A stretch of 64,000 nt of DNA from Deltaproteobacteria bacterium (GCA_029261925.1 JAJDAJ010000028.1:23600-87599); one strand, 5' to 3'; counted from the first letter of the stretch, positions 16,712 through 25,890 are shown. The notes: generated by a model not told the origin, from the sequence alone. Numbers and translations are program-made.

Positions 16712-17509
16712 ATGCGGGACGTCGAGGGCAAGGTCGCGGTGATCACGGGGGGCGGCAGCGGCATCGGCCGGGGCATGGCCCGGGCCTTCGCCGGCGCGGG
16801 CATGCGCCTGGTCCTGGCCGACGTCGAGCTGGAGGCTGCCGGGGCCGTCGCTGCCGAGCTCCGGCAGGGCGGGACCGAGGTGCTCTGCGTGGCGACCGAC
16901 GTCGCGGACGCTGCCGCGGTCGAGGCCCTGGCCGCGCGTGCCTTCGAGGAGCTGGGCGCCGTTCACCTGCTGTGCAACAACGCGGGCGTGTGCCTCGAGG
17001 CGTCGCTCGCGGCGGGTGCGGACGACGACTGGCGCTGGCTGTTCGACGTGAACGTGAACGGGGTGCGAAACGGCATTCGCGCCTTCGTCCCGCGCCTGCG
17101 TGCGCAGGGCGAGCCGGCACAGATCGTCAACACCGGCTCGTTCAACTCGCTGATCCCGACCGGATTCCTCGGGATCTACTGTGCGACCAAGTTCGCGGTG
17201 CTGGGCATGAGCGAGTCGCTGCGCCAGGAGCTCGCACCCGACGGCATCGGCGTGTCGACGCTGATTCCCCTGGGCGTGAACACGCGCCTGCACGAGAGCC
17301 AGCGCAACCGGCCCGCGGGGCAGGCGATCAATCCGCAGCACATGAACGCCAGCGTCGAGGCCATCCGGGCGGGGCAGGATCCCGACGCCGTCGGCCGCGC
17401 CGTGCTCGACGGCGTGCGCGAGGACGCGCGCTTCATCTTTCCCGACGGCTCGATGCTCGAGGTGCTCCGCGCCCAGCTCGACGCGTACCTCGACGCCATG
17501 GCCGGCTAG
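16712..17509 (+). CDS. SDR family oxidoreductase
   Basis: This 265-residue classical SDR has VITGGGSGIGRGMA, CNNAGVC, and the catalytic NTGSFNSLIPTGFLGIYCATK (Ser, Y-x3-K). Starts at ATG 16712 with GGAGG 6 nt upstream. The C-terminal region lacks the TG-x4-DGG-like closing motif and has a substrate loop rich in polar residues. Its TAG overlaps the TAG of the convergent MFS gene in one shared CTAG (17506-17509). Substrate unknown. Confidence 0.87.
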   Translation: MRDVEGKVAVITGGGSGIGRGMARAFAGAGMRLVLADVELEAAGAVAAELRQGGTEVLCVATDVADAAAVEALAARAFEELGAVHLLCNNAGVCLEASLAAGADDDWRWLFDVNVNGVRNGIRAFVPRLRAQGEPAQIVNTGSFNSLIPTGFLGIYCATKFAVLGMSESLRQELAPDGIGVSTLIPLGVNTRLHESQRNRPAGQAINPQHMNASVEAIRAGQDPDAVGRAVLDGVREDARFIFPDGSMLEVLRAQLDAYLDAMAG

Positions 17510-18810
17510 GCGCTGGCCCCGTCTTCCCGTGTCTTGGCGAGCAGGTCCTCGCGGTAGGTCCGCGCCGCCAGGCCGTAGTGCAGCACCGCCCAGAGCATCA
17601 GCAGGCTGACCCCGAGCAGCGCGTAGCGGATCGACTCCTCGCCGAAGCGCGGCCGCAGCAGGTCGCTGATCACGCCGGCGAGCCAGGGGCCGATCAGGAA
17701 CCCGACCAGGTTCATCGCCAGCAGCGCGATCGCCGACATGGTCGCGCGCATGCGCGGCCGCACCAGGGACTGCACCGTGGCGTGGCCGAGCGCGGCGAAC
17801 AGGTGGTAGCCGGCCGAGGCCGCCGCCAGCAGCAGGATCGTCGCGACCACGTCGTCGCTGAGGTAGGCGGCGATGGACAGCGGCACCGAGAGCAGGGCGC
17901 CCGCGGCGGGCAGCCAGAGATACCAGCGCAGGTCGCGGCGCTGCAGCCGGTCGCCGAAGTAGCCGCCGGCGAAGGTGAAGATGCCCCCGACCAGGCCGTT
18001 GATCAGACCCAGTGCCAGGCCGACGTGCGTCAGCGACATCTCGTGCACGCGGATCAGCACGGAGGAGTTGAAGGTGAGCTGCGCGGCGATCACCAGGGTC
18101 TGCAGCGAGGTCGCGGCGAGCACGTGGCGCAGCGACGGCAGGCCCCAGATGAAGCGCAGCACGGAGCCCAGCGGCTCGATCTCGGTGGACACGTCGCGCC
18201 GGTCCGACAGGCCACGCGGCGGCTCGCGCAGCGTGAGCTGAACGACCACGGCCAGCAGTAGACCGGGCGCGCCGACCACGAAGAAGGCCGTGCGCCAGCC
18301 GTAGGTCTCGGCCAGGTACCCGCCCAGGATGAAGCCCGAGAGCATGCCGACCTGCCCTCCGGCCTGGTACAGCGCCAGCGCGGTGCCGCGCTGCTGGAGC
18401 GGGAAGTAGTCGGAGATCAGGGAGTGCGACGCCGGGGAGCAGCCGGCCTCGCCCACCCCCACGCCGATGCGGGCCAGCAGCAGCTGGCCGAAGGTCCGGG
18501 AGAGGCCCGAGGCGACGGTCATCGCGCTCCAGGCCGCCAGCGCCAGCGCGATGATGGTCCGGCGGGTGCCCCGATCCGCCCAGCGGGCGATCGGCAGACC
18601 CGCGACGGTGTAGAAGATCGCGAACGCGCCGCCGACCAGGAAGCCGAGCTGCTGGTCGGAGACTCCGAGCTCCGCGCGCACGGGCTCGACCAGCACGTTC
18701 ATGATCTGGCGGTCGATCGCATTGAAGACGTACACGACGACGAGCAGACCGAGCGCATAGCGGCCGGCGCCCGGTCGGACGCCGGCCGCGGTGGCTCCGG
18801 TCCCGGTCAC
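17506..18810 (-). CDS. MFS transporter, Spinster-like (second copy)
   Basis: This 434-residue protein has twelve predicted helices and the same signature pattern as the MFS protein at 2590: VVYVFNAIDRQIMNVL, GLPIARWADRGTRR and GVGEAGCSPASHSLISDYFP. The two therefore belong to one subfamily, probably importing or exporting related amphipathic substrates. Starts at GTG 18810. It is convergent with the SDR and lies 49 bp downstream of the CaiB/BaiF fusion gene, which is read in the same direction. Confidence 0.87.
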   Translation of the reverse strand: MTGTGATAAGVRPGAGRYALGLLVVVYVFNAIDRQIMNVLVEPVRAELGVSDQQLGFLVGGAFAIFYTVAGLPIARWADRGTRRTIIALALAAWSAMTVASGLSRTFGQLLLARIGVGVGEAGCSPASHSLISDYFPLQQRGTALALYQAGGQVGMLSGFILGGYLAETYGWRTAFFVVGAPGLLLAVVVQLTLREPPRGLSDRRDVSTEIEPLGSVLRFIWGLPSLRHVLAATSLQTLVIAAQLTFNSSVLIRVHEMSLTHVGLALGLINGLVGGIFTFAGGYFGDRLQRRDLRWYLWLPAAGALLSVPLSIAAYLSDDVVATILLLAAASAGYHLFAALGHATVQSLVRPRMRATMSAIALLAMNLVGFLIGPWLAGVISDLLRPRFGEESIRYALLGVSLLMLWAVLHYGLAARTYREDLLAKTREDGASA

Positions 18811-18859
18811 GCGCCCATTATGCGTACTGGCGCGGCGGCGCGCTCGGGCGCGTCGACGT

Positions 18860-21436
18860 TCAGATCACGCCGTCGGCGCGCAGTGCCTCGATCTCTCCCG
18901 GAGACATCCCGAGCAGCTCGCCGTACACCTGCGCGTTGTCCTCGCCGTAGCACGGTGCACCGCGCTGGATCGGGCCCCCCATGTGGGCGGGCGTGGCGCT
19001 CAGCTTCACCGGCATCTCGACCACGGGCCAGGTGCCGATCTCGCTGCCTGTCAGCTCGGTGAGCCAGTCCAGGTGAGCGAGCTGGGGGTCGATCTCGCAG
19101 CGATCCCGCGCCTCCTGGCAGACCCCGGCCGCCACGCCGGCCGCCTGCAGCCGCTCCATCAGGGCGTAGCGATCGTGCTCCCGGGTCCAGCTCTCGACCT
19201 CCGCGTCCAGCGCGTCCTGGTGCGCGAGGCGCTCGTCGAGCGTGGCGAAGCGCGGATCGGCCAGCCAGTCCGCGCGGCCCGCGGCGCCGGCCAGCGCCTT
19301 CCAGTCGTCCTGGTCGAAGCAGGCGATCGCCACCCAGCGGTCCTCGCCCGCGCAGCGGTAGGCCCCGTGGGGCGCGGCCGGGCGCCAGGGCGAGCGGTTC
19401 CCGGTGCGCTGGTAGGCGCGACCGTTGGCCGACCAGTCGAGGATCGCCGTGCCCGACAGGTAGATGCCGCAGTCGCACTGTGACGAGTCGATCCACTGCC
19501 CCTCGCCGGTCCGCGCGCGGTGGTTCAGCGCCGCCATGACGGCGAGCGCCATGGTGTACGCGCCGAACCAGTCGAGGAACGAGTAGCCCCAGCCCGCGGG
19601 CGGTGCGGGCTCCGGCAGGCCCGACATCTCCGAGGCGGCGCCCAGCGCCTGCGCGACCGGTCCCAGCGTGCGGTAGCGCCCGTACTTGCCCTTCTGCCCG
19701 AAGCCGGACTGCTGCACGTAGATGACGTCCGGCCGCAGCTCCCGCAGTGCCTCGTAGCCCAGCCCCCAGCGCTCCATGACCCCCGGCGAGAAACCCTCGA
19801 CGACCACGTCGGCCTGCGCGATCAGCCGCTTCAGGATCTCCTTGCCCCGGGGGTCGCGCACGTTCAGCGAGATGCCCCGCTGGCCCGGCCGCACGTTGTG
19901 GAACTGGCCGCTGAGATTCAGCGAGCTGTTGTCGGAGGGCAGTGGCTCCGTGGCCCGCTCGCGTGCCGCGCGGCCGCCCGGCGGGCACTGCGCATAGTTG
20001 AAGCGAAGGTCGAGGTTCTCGTGCCACTCGACCTTGATCACGTCGGCTCCCATGGCCGACAGGAAGCGCGGCGCGCCGCCCGAGGCCAGGTACCAGGTCA
20101 GGTCGATGACGCGCACGCCGTGCAGCGCGAAGGGCCGGCCCAGCGCCGAGCGGCGCGTGTCGGGCGAGGCTGCGGGACGCGCCGGGACGGCGCTGGGCCG
20201 CCGGGTCAGGTCGCCCAGGACCTCGTCGGTGTGCTCGCCGACTAGCGGCGGGCGGGGTCCGACGCGCCAGGGCGCGCGGTCCGAGACCCACTTGCCGGTG
20301 CTGTACGTGAACGAGCGTCCGAGCTCCGGGTGCTCCACCTCGGCGAACGAGCCGCGCTGCCACCAGTGCTCGTCGAGCACGTTCTCGTGCGGCTTGCGCA
20401 GCGGAACCCACATCAGCCCGGCCTCCTGCGCCTGCTCCCAGGGCATGCCGTCCAGGGTGAACTTGCGGAACAGCCGCATGACCACCTCGGTCACGTGGGT
20501 GTGGGTCTCCGCGTCGATCTGCGGGCCGCCGCCGGGCGAGCCCGCCTTGCCCAGCCCGCCCACCCGCTCGCGCAGGTCGGCGGCCAGCCCGTAGCGCTCG
20601 AGGAAGTCGACCAGCGTGCCCCACGCGGTGGTCCCGACCGGGGGCATGCTCAGCATCCAGCGCCCGTCCTTGGTGTTCCCGATCACGGGCAGTGCCGAGA
20701 CCTGCTCGTGGGCGTGGCGGCAGGTCTGGCGGCGGAATGGCGCCGCGCGCATCACCCAGCTCATCAGGTCGAGCTCGGTGCTCTTGGAGACCGCCTCGTG
20801 CACCGCCAGCGAGAGCCCCTGTCCCTCGCCGGTCTCGCGCCGGTGCAGCAGCGCTCCGAGCAGGCCGATCGCGAGCTGCTCACCGGCCACGTGATAGGCG
20901 TGCCACATCTGCGGGGCGATCGGAGGCAGGTCGTAGCTGCCGTCGGGCCGCGGGTCGTAGCCGCAGTTCATCATCGGCCCGCCCAGCGCCAGGTGCACCA
21001 GGTCGCTCGCCCGGTGGTCGGCCCAGGGGCCATCGTCGCCGAAGGGCGTGACGCGCGCCGTCACGAGCGAGGGAAAGCGCGCGCGCAGCGCGGCGCCGCC
21101 CAGCCCCAGGCCGTCGAGCCAGCCGCGGGGCGTGGACTCGAGCAGCACGTCGGCGGTCTCGAGCAGGGCGAGCAGCCGCTCGCGCTCCGGGGCCCGCTCG
21201 AGGTCGAGGACGACGGAGCGCTTGCCCAGGTTGTACTGCCAGAAGTACAGGGAGCGCTCGGGGTCGATCTCGTCGTCGGCGAACGGCCCGATCGCGCGCG
21301 TGGGCGAGCCCCCCGGCGGCTCGATCTTGATCACGTCGGCGCCGAGCCCCGCGAGCACGCGTCCGCAGTACTCCGCCTGCTCGTCGGCGATCTCGACCAC
21401 GCGGATGTCCGCGAGATTGCCCTGCTGCGACGCCAT
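18860..21436 (-). CDS. CaiB/BaiF (family III) CoA-transferase, tandem two-domain fusion
   Basis: This 858-residue protein is about twice the usual 400-residue length and consists of two complete CaiB/BaiF domains. Domain 1 starts DIRVVEIADEQAEYCGRVLAGLGADVIKIEPPGGSP, and domain 2 starts VRVIDLTWYLASGGAPRFLSAMGADVIKVEW near residue 430. At the position of the nucleophilic Asp (TG-GQ-VDVS-x-x-D in formyl-CoA transferase), domain 2 has Asp (GQWIDSSQCDCG) and domain 1 has Glu (GQGLSLAVHEAV). Domain 2 is therefore the better candidate for catalysis. Starts at ATG 21436 after GGAGG. It moves CoA between carboxylates, activating an acid for the beta-oxidation-like genes nearby. Confidence 0.88.
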   Translation of the reverse strand: MASQQGNLADIRVVEIADEQAEYCGRVLAGLGADVIKIEPPGGSPTRAIGPFADDEIDPERSLYFWQYNLGKRSVVLDLERAPERERLLALLETADVLLESTPRGWLDGLGLGGAALRARFPSLVTARVTPFGDDGPWADHRASDLVHLALGGPMMNCGYDPRPDGSYDLPPIAPQMWHAYHVAGEQLAIGLLGALLHRRETGEGQGLSLAVHEAVSKSTELDLMSWVMRAAPFRRQTCRHAHEQVSALPVIGNTKDGRWMLSMPPVGTTAWGTLVDFLERYGLAADLRERVGGLGKAGSPGGGPQIDAETHTHVTEVVMRLFRKFTLDGMPWEQAQEAGLMWVPLRKPHENVLDEHWWQRGSFAEVEHPELGRSFTYSTGKWVSDRAPWRVGPRPPLVGEHTDEVLGDLTRRPSAVPARPAASPDTRRSALGRPFALHGVRVIDLTWYLASGGAPRFLSAMGADVIKVEWHENLDLRFNYAQCPPGGRAARERATEPLPSDNSSLNLSGQFHNVRPGQRGISLNVRDPRGKEILKRLIAQADVVVEGFSPGVMERWGLGYEALRELRPDVIYVQQSGFGQKGKYGRYRTLGPVAQALGAASEMSGLPEPAPPAGWGYSFLDWFGAYTMALAVMAALNHRARTGEGQWIDSSQCDCGIYLSGTAILDWSANGRAYQRTGNRSPWRPAAPHGAYRCAGEDRWVAIACFDQDDWKALAGAAGRADWLADPRFATLDERLAHQDALDAEVESWTREHDRYALMERLQAAGVAAGVCQEARDRCEIDPQLAHLDWLTELTGSEIGTWPVVEMPVKLSATPAHMGGPIQRGAPCYGEDNAQVYGELLGMSPGEIEALRADGVI

Positions 21437-21486
21437 GCCTGCCTCCGTCGTGGTCGCCGCGCGCGAGCCGGGCCCGTGCGCGGCGC

Positions 21487-21894
21487 TCAGCCGGGTGTTC
21501 GCTCGAACGTGACCACGCCGTCCGGAACCTGGTGGAAGCTCTGGCTGTCGACGGTGAAGATCGCCATCTGGGGACCCCCGAAGATCCCGGGGTCGTCCAG
21601 CGTGCCCACCTTGAGGATCACGGCGCCCGCCATGCCCGGGGCTCGGCTGACGATGTGGGTGCCGCACTCGCTGCAGAACTCGCGCGTCACCGGGCTCTCC
21701 AGATCGCCGCGCCGGAACTCGCGCGGTGCCGCCTTGGTGTAGGTGAAGCCGTCGGCCGGCATGGCCATGACCATGTTCGGCGCGCCGCCGCTGATGTACT
21801 GGCACTCGCGGCAGTGGCACTGTGCTCTGAGGAGGGGCTCGCCCTCCGCCGCGTAGCGCACCGCGCCGCAGTAGCAGCCGCCTTCCAGGTTCAT
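21487..21894 (-). CDS. GFA family protein (glutathione-dependent formaldehyde-activating enzyme/CENP-V-like)
   Basis: This 135-residue zinc protein shows the GFA cysteine pattern: C7-x-C9-G, C26-x-C28-x2-C31, and C74-x2-C77-GTH. The family includes a glutathione-hydroxymethyl transferase and many proteins of unknown function. The start is ATG 21894; the frame is open further upstream because it overlaps the divergent hydrolase. It precedes the CoA-transferase in the same direction with a 50-bp gap. Confidence 0.85.
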   Translation of the reverse strand: MNLEGGCYCGAVRYAAEGEPLLRAQCHCRECQYISGGAPNMVMAMPADGFTYTKAAPREFRRGDLESPVTREFCSECGTHIVSRAPGMAGAVILKVGTLDDPGIFGGPQMAIFTVDSQSFHQVPDGVVTFERTPG

Positions 21895-21984
21895 GGTCTC
21901 GCTCCTCGCGTGTTCGGCCGCCGCGAGGATACCACCGCCGACCGCGGCGGGTTTCCCTATCATCGGGCCTGCGAGGAGAGCGCC

Positions 21985-22770
21985 ATGCCGACGGTCCGCA
22001 GCGCGAGAGCCGAGATCTACTACGAGGCCCGCGGCGACGGACCCGCGATCGTCTTCGCGCACGGCGCGGGCGGCAACGCCGCGAGCTGGTGGCAGCAGGT
22101 GCCGTACTTCCTGGAGCGCGGGCAGCGCGTGATCGCCTTCGACCACCGCGGCTTCGGGCGCTCGCGCTGTCCCGACGGCGCCTTCGACCTGGCGTGCTTC
22201 CCCGGCGACCTGCTGGCGATCCTCGACGCCGAGGGCATCGAGCGTGCCGCGCTGGTCTGCCAGTCCATGGGCGGCTGGACGGGGCTGCCCGCGGCGCTGC
22301 GCCACCCGGATCGGGTGCGCGCGCTGGTGCTCTGCGGCACGCCGGGCGGAATGTGGACCCCGGCCGTCGAGCGCTCGTTCGCGGGGATCCCGCAGCGTCT
22401 CGAGGGCACCGCCGGCCTGGTCGGCCCCGGCGGCGCCGCGCTGGCGGCCGACTTCGCCAAGCGCGAGCCGCAGCACGCGTTCCTGTACGAGCAGATCTCG
22501 AGCTTCAACAGCGGTCCCGATCCGGCGCTGCTGCAGCAGATCGACAGCGTGCGCATCACGGCCGAGGACCTGTCGGACCACCGCGTGCCCACGCTGGTGG
22601 TGGCGGGCCGGCACGACGTGCTCTTCCCGCCCGACGCGCTGCGCGACGTCGCCGCGCACATTCCCGGGGCGGAGCTCGTCGAGCTCGAGGGCTCCGGCCA
22701 CTCGACGTACTTCGAGGAGCCGGAGCGCTTCAACGCGGTGCTCGCGGACTTCCTGGACCGCAACCCCTGA
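21985..22770 (+). CDS. Alpha/beta-fold hydrolase
   Basis: This 261-residue hydrolase starts at ATG 21985 with AGGAG 6 nt upstream. Oxyanion motif HGAGG is at residues 26-30, the nucleophile Ser94 in CQSMGG, an Asp in GRHDVLFP, and the catalytic His in GSGHSTYF. FDHRGFGRS is the usual strand-4 turn. It resembles ester or C-C hydrolases (3-oxoadipate enol-lactonase, meta-cleavage hydrolases), so it may cleave a ring-opened product. It is followed 32 bp later by the glutamate dehydrogenase. Confidence 0.88.
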   Translation: MPTVRSARAEIYYEARGDGPAIVFAHGAGGNAASWWQQVPYFLERGQRVIAFDHRGFGRSRCPDGAFDLACFPGDLLAILDAEGIERAALVCQSMGGWTGLPAALRHPDRVRALVLCGTPGGMWTPAVERSFAGIPQRLEGTAGLVGPGGAALAADFAKREPQHAFLYEQISSFNSGPDPALLQQIDSVRITAEDLSDHRVPTLVVAGRHDVLFPPDALRDVAAHIPGAELVELEGSGHSTYFEEPERFNAVLADFLDRNP

Positions 22771-22802
22771 GCGTCGAGGGAGATCGAAAGCCGGTGCCAG
22801 GC

Positions 22803-24083
22803 ATGGACGTCTTCGACGATGCGCTCGCACGCGTCGCGCGCATCGGGGCCGGCGCGGGCGTGACGCCCGAGGTGCTCGACGCGCTGCGTCAGCCCAAGGC
22901 CGTACTCGCTGCCGACCTCCCGGTGCGGATGGACGACGGCAGCACCGAGCACTTCCTCGCCTACCGCTGCCGCTACAACGACGCGCTCGGGCCGACCAAG
23001 GGCGGGATCCGGTACCACCCGGACGTGTCGCGTGGCGAGGTGATGGCGCTGGCGCTGTGGATGACGATCAAGTGCGCCGTCGTCGGTCTGCCCTATGGCG
23101 GGGGCAAGGGCGGGGTCATCGTCGATCCGAAGCGCCTGTCGCCGCGGGAGCTCGAGCGCCTGTCGCGCGCCTACATGCGCGCGATGGCCGACTTCGTCGG
23201 GCCCACGACCGACATCCCCGCTCCCGACGTCTACACCAATGCGCGGATCATGGGCTGGATGGCCGACGAGTACGAGACCATCCGCCGCGAGAAGGCGCCC
23301 GACGTGATCACCGGCAAGCCGATCGCGCTGGGCGGCAGCCTGGGCCGCGACGAGGCGACGGGGCGCGGGGCGTTCCTGGTGATCCGGGAGTACGCGAAGC
23401 GGGTCGGGCTCGAGCCCGCCGAGACGCGCGTGGCCGTCCAGGGACTCGGCAACGCGGGCTACCACGTGGCCCGCCTGCTGCAGCAGGCCGGCTACCGCAT
23501 CGTCGCCGTGAGCGACTCGAGGGGCGGTATCTACTCCGAGGAGGGCTTCGACGTCGAGAGCCTGTACCAGCACAAGCAGCAGACGCGCTCCCTGCAGGCC
23601 GTCTACTGCGAGGGCTCCGTCTGCGAGCTCGTCGAGCACAAGGCGATCTCGAACGAGGAGCTGCTCGAGCTCGACGTCGAGCTTCTGGTCCCGGCGGCGC
23701 TCGAGGGCGTCGTCACGCCCGGGAACGTCGGGCGGATCCGCGCCGCCGCCATCGCCGAGGTCGCGAACGGGCCCGTGGTGGGCGAGGCGGACGCGGCGCT
23801 GAGCGAGCGGGGCGTGGTCGTGCTCCCCGACGTGCTCACCAACGCCGGCGGGGTGATCGTGAGCTACTTCGAGTGGGTCCAGAACCGGCAGGGCTATCCG
23901 TGGACGCTCGAGCGGGTGCGCGGCCGCCTGGAGGACCGCATCTCCGGCGCGTTCGATGCGGTGTGGAAGGTGCACCAGACGGAGGACGTCCCGGTACGCG
24001 ACGCGGCCTACCGCGTGGGTCTGCGCCGGATCGCCGAGGCGATCGAGAGCCACGGAACGCGCGAGTACTTCGCGGGGGACTAG
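22803..24083 (+). CDS. Glu/Leu/Phe/Val dehydrogenase (glutamate dehydrogenase)
   Basis: This 426-residue enzyme has the family signature LPYGGGKGGVIVDP with catalytic Lys102, substrate-binding Lys66 and Lys90, and the catalytic Asp142 in IPAPDVYT. The nucleotide domain carries AVQGLGNAGYHVA near residue 220, and the C-terminal NAGGVIVSYFEWVQN is conserved. It interconverts glutamate and 2-oxoglutarate plus ammonium. The length fits the catabolic hexameric GDH group. ATG 22803 is used; GTG 22794 is in frame and nearer to a GGGAG run, so it cannot be excluded. The gene ends before a GC-rich hairpin. Confidence 0.9.
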   Translation: MDVFDDALARVARIGAGAGVTPEVLDALRQPKAVLAADLPVRMDDGSTEHFLAYRCRYNDALGPTKGGIRYHPDVSRGEVMALALWMTIKCAVVGLPYGGGKGGVIVDPKRLSPRELERLSRAYMRAMADFVGPTTDIPAPDVYTNARIMGWMADEYETIRREKAPDVITGKPIALGGSLGRDEATGRGAFLVIREYAKRVGLEPAETRVAVQGLGNAGYHVARLLQQAGYRIVAVSDSRGGIYSEEGFDVESLYQHKQQTRSLQAVYCEGSVCELVEHKAISNEELLELDVELLVPAALEGVVTPGNVGRIRAAAIAEVANGPVVGEADAALSERGVVVLPDVLTNAGGVIVSYFEWVQNRQGYPWTLERVRGRLEDRISGAFDAVWKVHQTEDVPVRDAAYRVGLRRIAEAIESHGTREYFAGD

Positions 24084-24118
24084 GAGGTCGATCCGGAGCT
24101 CGTCCCGTCGCGGCGGGT

Positions 24119-24139
24119 GGCCGCGGACTCGCCGCGGCC
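24119..24139. terminator. GC-rich inverted repeat between convergent genes
   Basis: A perfect 8-bp stem (GGCCGCGG 24119-24126 with CCGCGGCC 24132-24139) has a 5-nt loop, in the 72-bp gap between the convergent glutamate dehydrogenase and PstS-like genes. No T-run follows on either strand, so termination would have to be of the non-canonical, high-GC kind. Its position between two converging stops is the main support. Confidence 0.45.
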
Positions 24140-24155
24140 GGGCCCCGCCGGGCGG

Positions 24156-24653
24156 TCACGGTGTCCGGAGCGGATAGCCGGGATCGCCGGGCGCGAGGCT
24201 CCGGCCCCCGCTCCGGATGCGCAGGACCCGCACGCCTCGGACCGACCCGAGCGACGAGAGGGGCACGTAGCCGATCGCCCCGGGGCGCCGTGCCACGTAC
24301 TCGATGACCTGTGCCGGCGAGGCGAGCTCCCGGGGCGGGATGCGACCGCCGCGCAGCGCCTGCTCGATCCAGTACTCCTCGAGCTCCTGCTCACTGCGGC
24401 CCAGCACCGCCGCGCTGAAGGCGCTCCTCGCCTCGGTCCCGGATCCCAGGTGCAGGGGGTCCAGGCGGGTGCCGCCCAGCCGCGTGATCCTGCCGAGGTA
24501 CACGCGGCGCAGGGTGACGCGACGGATCTCGCCCGCGCCCGTGCCCTGGCCGCTGGCGCTGGTGATGATGGCGATCGGCTCGGCGCGGACCGCCGACGCG
24601 GCGGCGAGGCCGCAGGCGACCGCGAGGATCCCGATCCAGATCCGGCGGCGCAT
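24156..24653 (-). CDS. Short periplasmic phosphate-binding (PstS-like) protein
   Basis: This 165-residue protein has a clear signal peptide (MRRRIWIGILAVACGLAAASAVRA) and a truncated PBP-like domain (AIITSASGQGTGAGEIRRVTLRRVYLGRITRL, then AFSAAVLGRSEQELEEYW and PGAIGYVPLSSL). Such short PstS-like proteins are half the length of true PstS and are frequently encoded next to phosphate-selective-type porins. It lies 2 bp downstream of the porin gene and is surely co-transcribed. A phosphate link is inferred from family only. Confidence 0.78.
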   Translation of the reverse strand: MRRRIWIGILAVACGLAAASAVRAEPIAIITSASGQGTGAGEIRRVTLRRVYLGRITRLGGTRLDPLHLGSGTEARSAFSAAVLGRSEQELEEYWIEQALRGGRIPPRELASPAQVIEYVARRPGAIGYVPLSSLGSVRGVRVLRIRSGGRSLAPGDPGYPLRTP

Positions 24654-24655
24654 CG

Positions 24656-25774
24656 TCAGAACAGGTAGCCCAGGGACACGCCCCAGTAGCGGAAGTCCTC
24701 GCGGGGGCCGCCACGCAGCGCGTGGTCGGCGTACTCCAGCTTCAGCCGCAGATGATCATCGGGCCGGTACCCGAGCGTGAGGCGGTGCACGTGGTGCTTC
24801 TGGGTGATGTCGCCGGTGTCGTCGTCTCCCCATTCGAAGCGGTAGTTCAGGTACGCCCGCTCGTGCAGGTCCCAGCGCAGCTTGGCGTACGCCAGGTCGA
24901 TGTCGCGCGCGAGACGTCCGCTGCGGGCCCGCTCGCGGCGCTGGCGGACGTACTCGCCGCGCAGCAGCAGCCGGCCGGGCAGCGGAGCCTGCCCGTACAG
25001 GACCAGGCTGCGCTCCCTGCGATCGTCGAGCGCCAGGTCCCGGTCCTGCTGGTAGGCGGAGATGCCGACGAGCCAGTCGTCGTCGACGGTAAGGCGGAGG
25101 TCGCCCCCCAGACTGAGCCCATCCGCCGTGCCGTCGAGGAGCGCACCCTCCGAGTCGTACCCCGCAAACAGCGCGTACCGCAGCTCCCCGTCCAGGTCCG
25201 GGCCCAGGTCCGGGAGCAGCTGCCCTGCGAGCTCGAGGCCGCTCTGCTGCTCGGGCGTCAGGCGCAGTCCCTCGTGCAGCGGCGGCTGGATCGTGTCCAT
25301 CAGGATCGTCCAGTGCACCGGCGTCCAGAACCCGAAGGCGGTGTTGAAGCGGCCCAGACGCAGCTCCGCGGCATCGCCCGCGCGGTAGCGCACGTAGAGC
25401 TGCTCGAGCTCGTACTCGCGCTCCTCCTCGAATCCCTCGACGTCCGGCTCGTGCTCGAACTCCGCCTCGACGAAGAGCTGCCACGCGTGGCCGGAGCGCG
25501 TGTCGGCGAAGAGGTTGAGGTGGTTCAGGTTGAGCGACCGCGTGCTGCCGTCGAGGTCGCTGTCCTCGTAGCTGGCGTCGAGCCAGCCGCCCACCCGCGT
25601 GGCGACGGGTGCGTCGCCCTGGAGTACCTCGGCAGAGCGACCGACGACCCAGCGGGGCCCGTCGGCGCCGGGCTCGTCGGCGCGGACGGCGGCGGCGGTG
25701 AGCAGGGCGAGCCCGAGGCAGACCCCCGCGAGCAGGCGCCCGTCGCTCCCGTCCCGACCCCCTGTGACTCCCAT
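24656..25774 (-). CDS. Outer-membrane porin (OprO/OprP-like beta-barrel)
   Basis: This is a 372-residue beta-barrel. A hydrophobic signal (RLLAGVCLGLALLTAAAVRADEP) precedes alternating amphipathic strands such as ATRVGGWLDASYEDSD, LFVEAEFEHEP and AELRLGRFNTAFGFWTPVHW, and the last residue is Phe (SLGYLF), the outer-membrane sorting signal. The start is uncertain: ATG 25774 gives a normal signal peptide, while ATG 25846 would add 24 charged residues and lie inside the TTAAT/TTCAT repeat, so 25774 is preferred. It is the first gene of a porin/PstS-like unit divergent from the two-component system. Confidence 0.78.
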   Translation of the reverse strand: MGVTGGRDGSDGRLLAGVCLGLALLTAAAVRADEPGADGPRWVVGRSAEVLQGDAPVATRVGGWLDASYEDSDLDGSTRSLNLNHLNLFADTRSGHAWQLFVEAEFEHEPDVEGFEEEREYELEQLYVRYRAGDAAELRLGRFNTAFGFWTPVHWTILMDTIQPPLHEGLRLTPEQQSGLELAGQLLPDLGPDLDGELRYALFAGYDSEGALLDGTADGLSLGGDLRLTVDDDWLVGISAYQQDRDLALDDRRERSLVLYGQAPLPGRLLLRGEYVRQRRERARSGRLARDIDLAYAKLRWDLHERAYLNYRFEWGDDDTGDITQKHHVHRLTLGYRPDDHLRLKLEYADHALRGGPREDFRYWGVSLGYLF

Positions 25775-25830
25775 CCGTGGGGAGTCTCGGTCAGCGGGTG
25801 CCGGCGATCCAGTCCGGCGCACCTCGTCCG

Positions 25831-25846
25831 TTAATGCACGCTTCAT
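25831..25846 (+). promoter_or_regulatory. Two direct repeats with 11-bp period (candidate response-regulator box)
   Basis: TTAAT at 25831 and TTCAT at 25842 start exactly 11 bp apart, the spacing of tandem half-sites bound by OmpR/PhoB/PmrA-type regulators. The box lies between the divergent porin and histidine kinase genes, 45 bp before the kinase start. The same motif recurs after the response regulator gene at 27977-28014. Confidence 0.5.
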
Positions 25847-25890
25847 CCGGCCTGCGCTAGCCTCCGTGACCCTCCGCGGCCTGGAGAGTC

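Noticed and set aside
25775..25846. Longer N terminus of the porin starting at ATG 25846
   Set aside because: It would place about 40 mostly charged residues before the signal peptide and would overlap the candidate regulator box.
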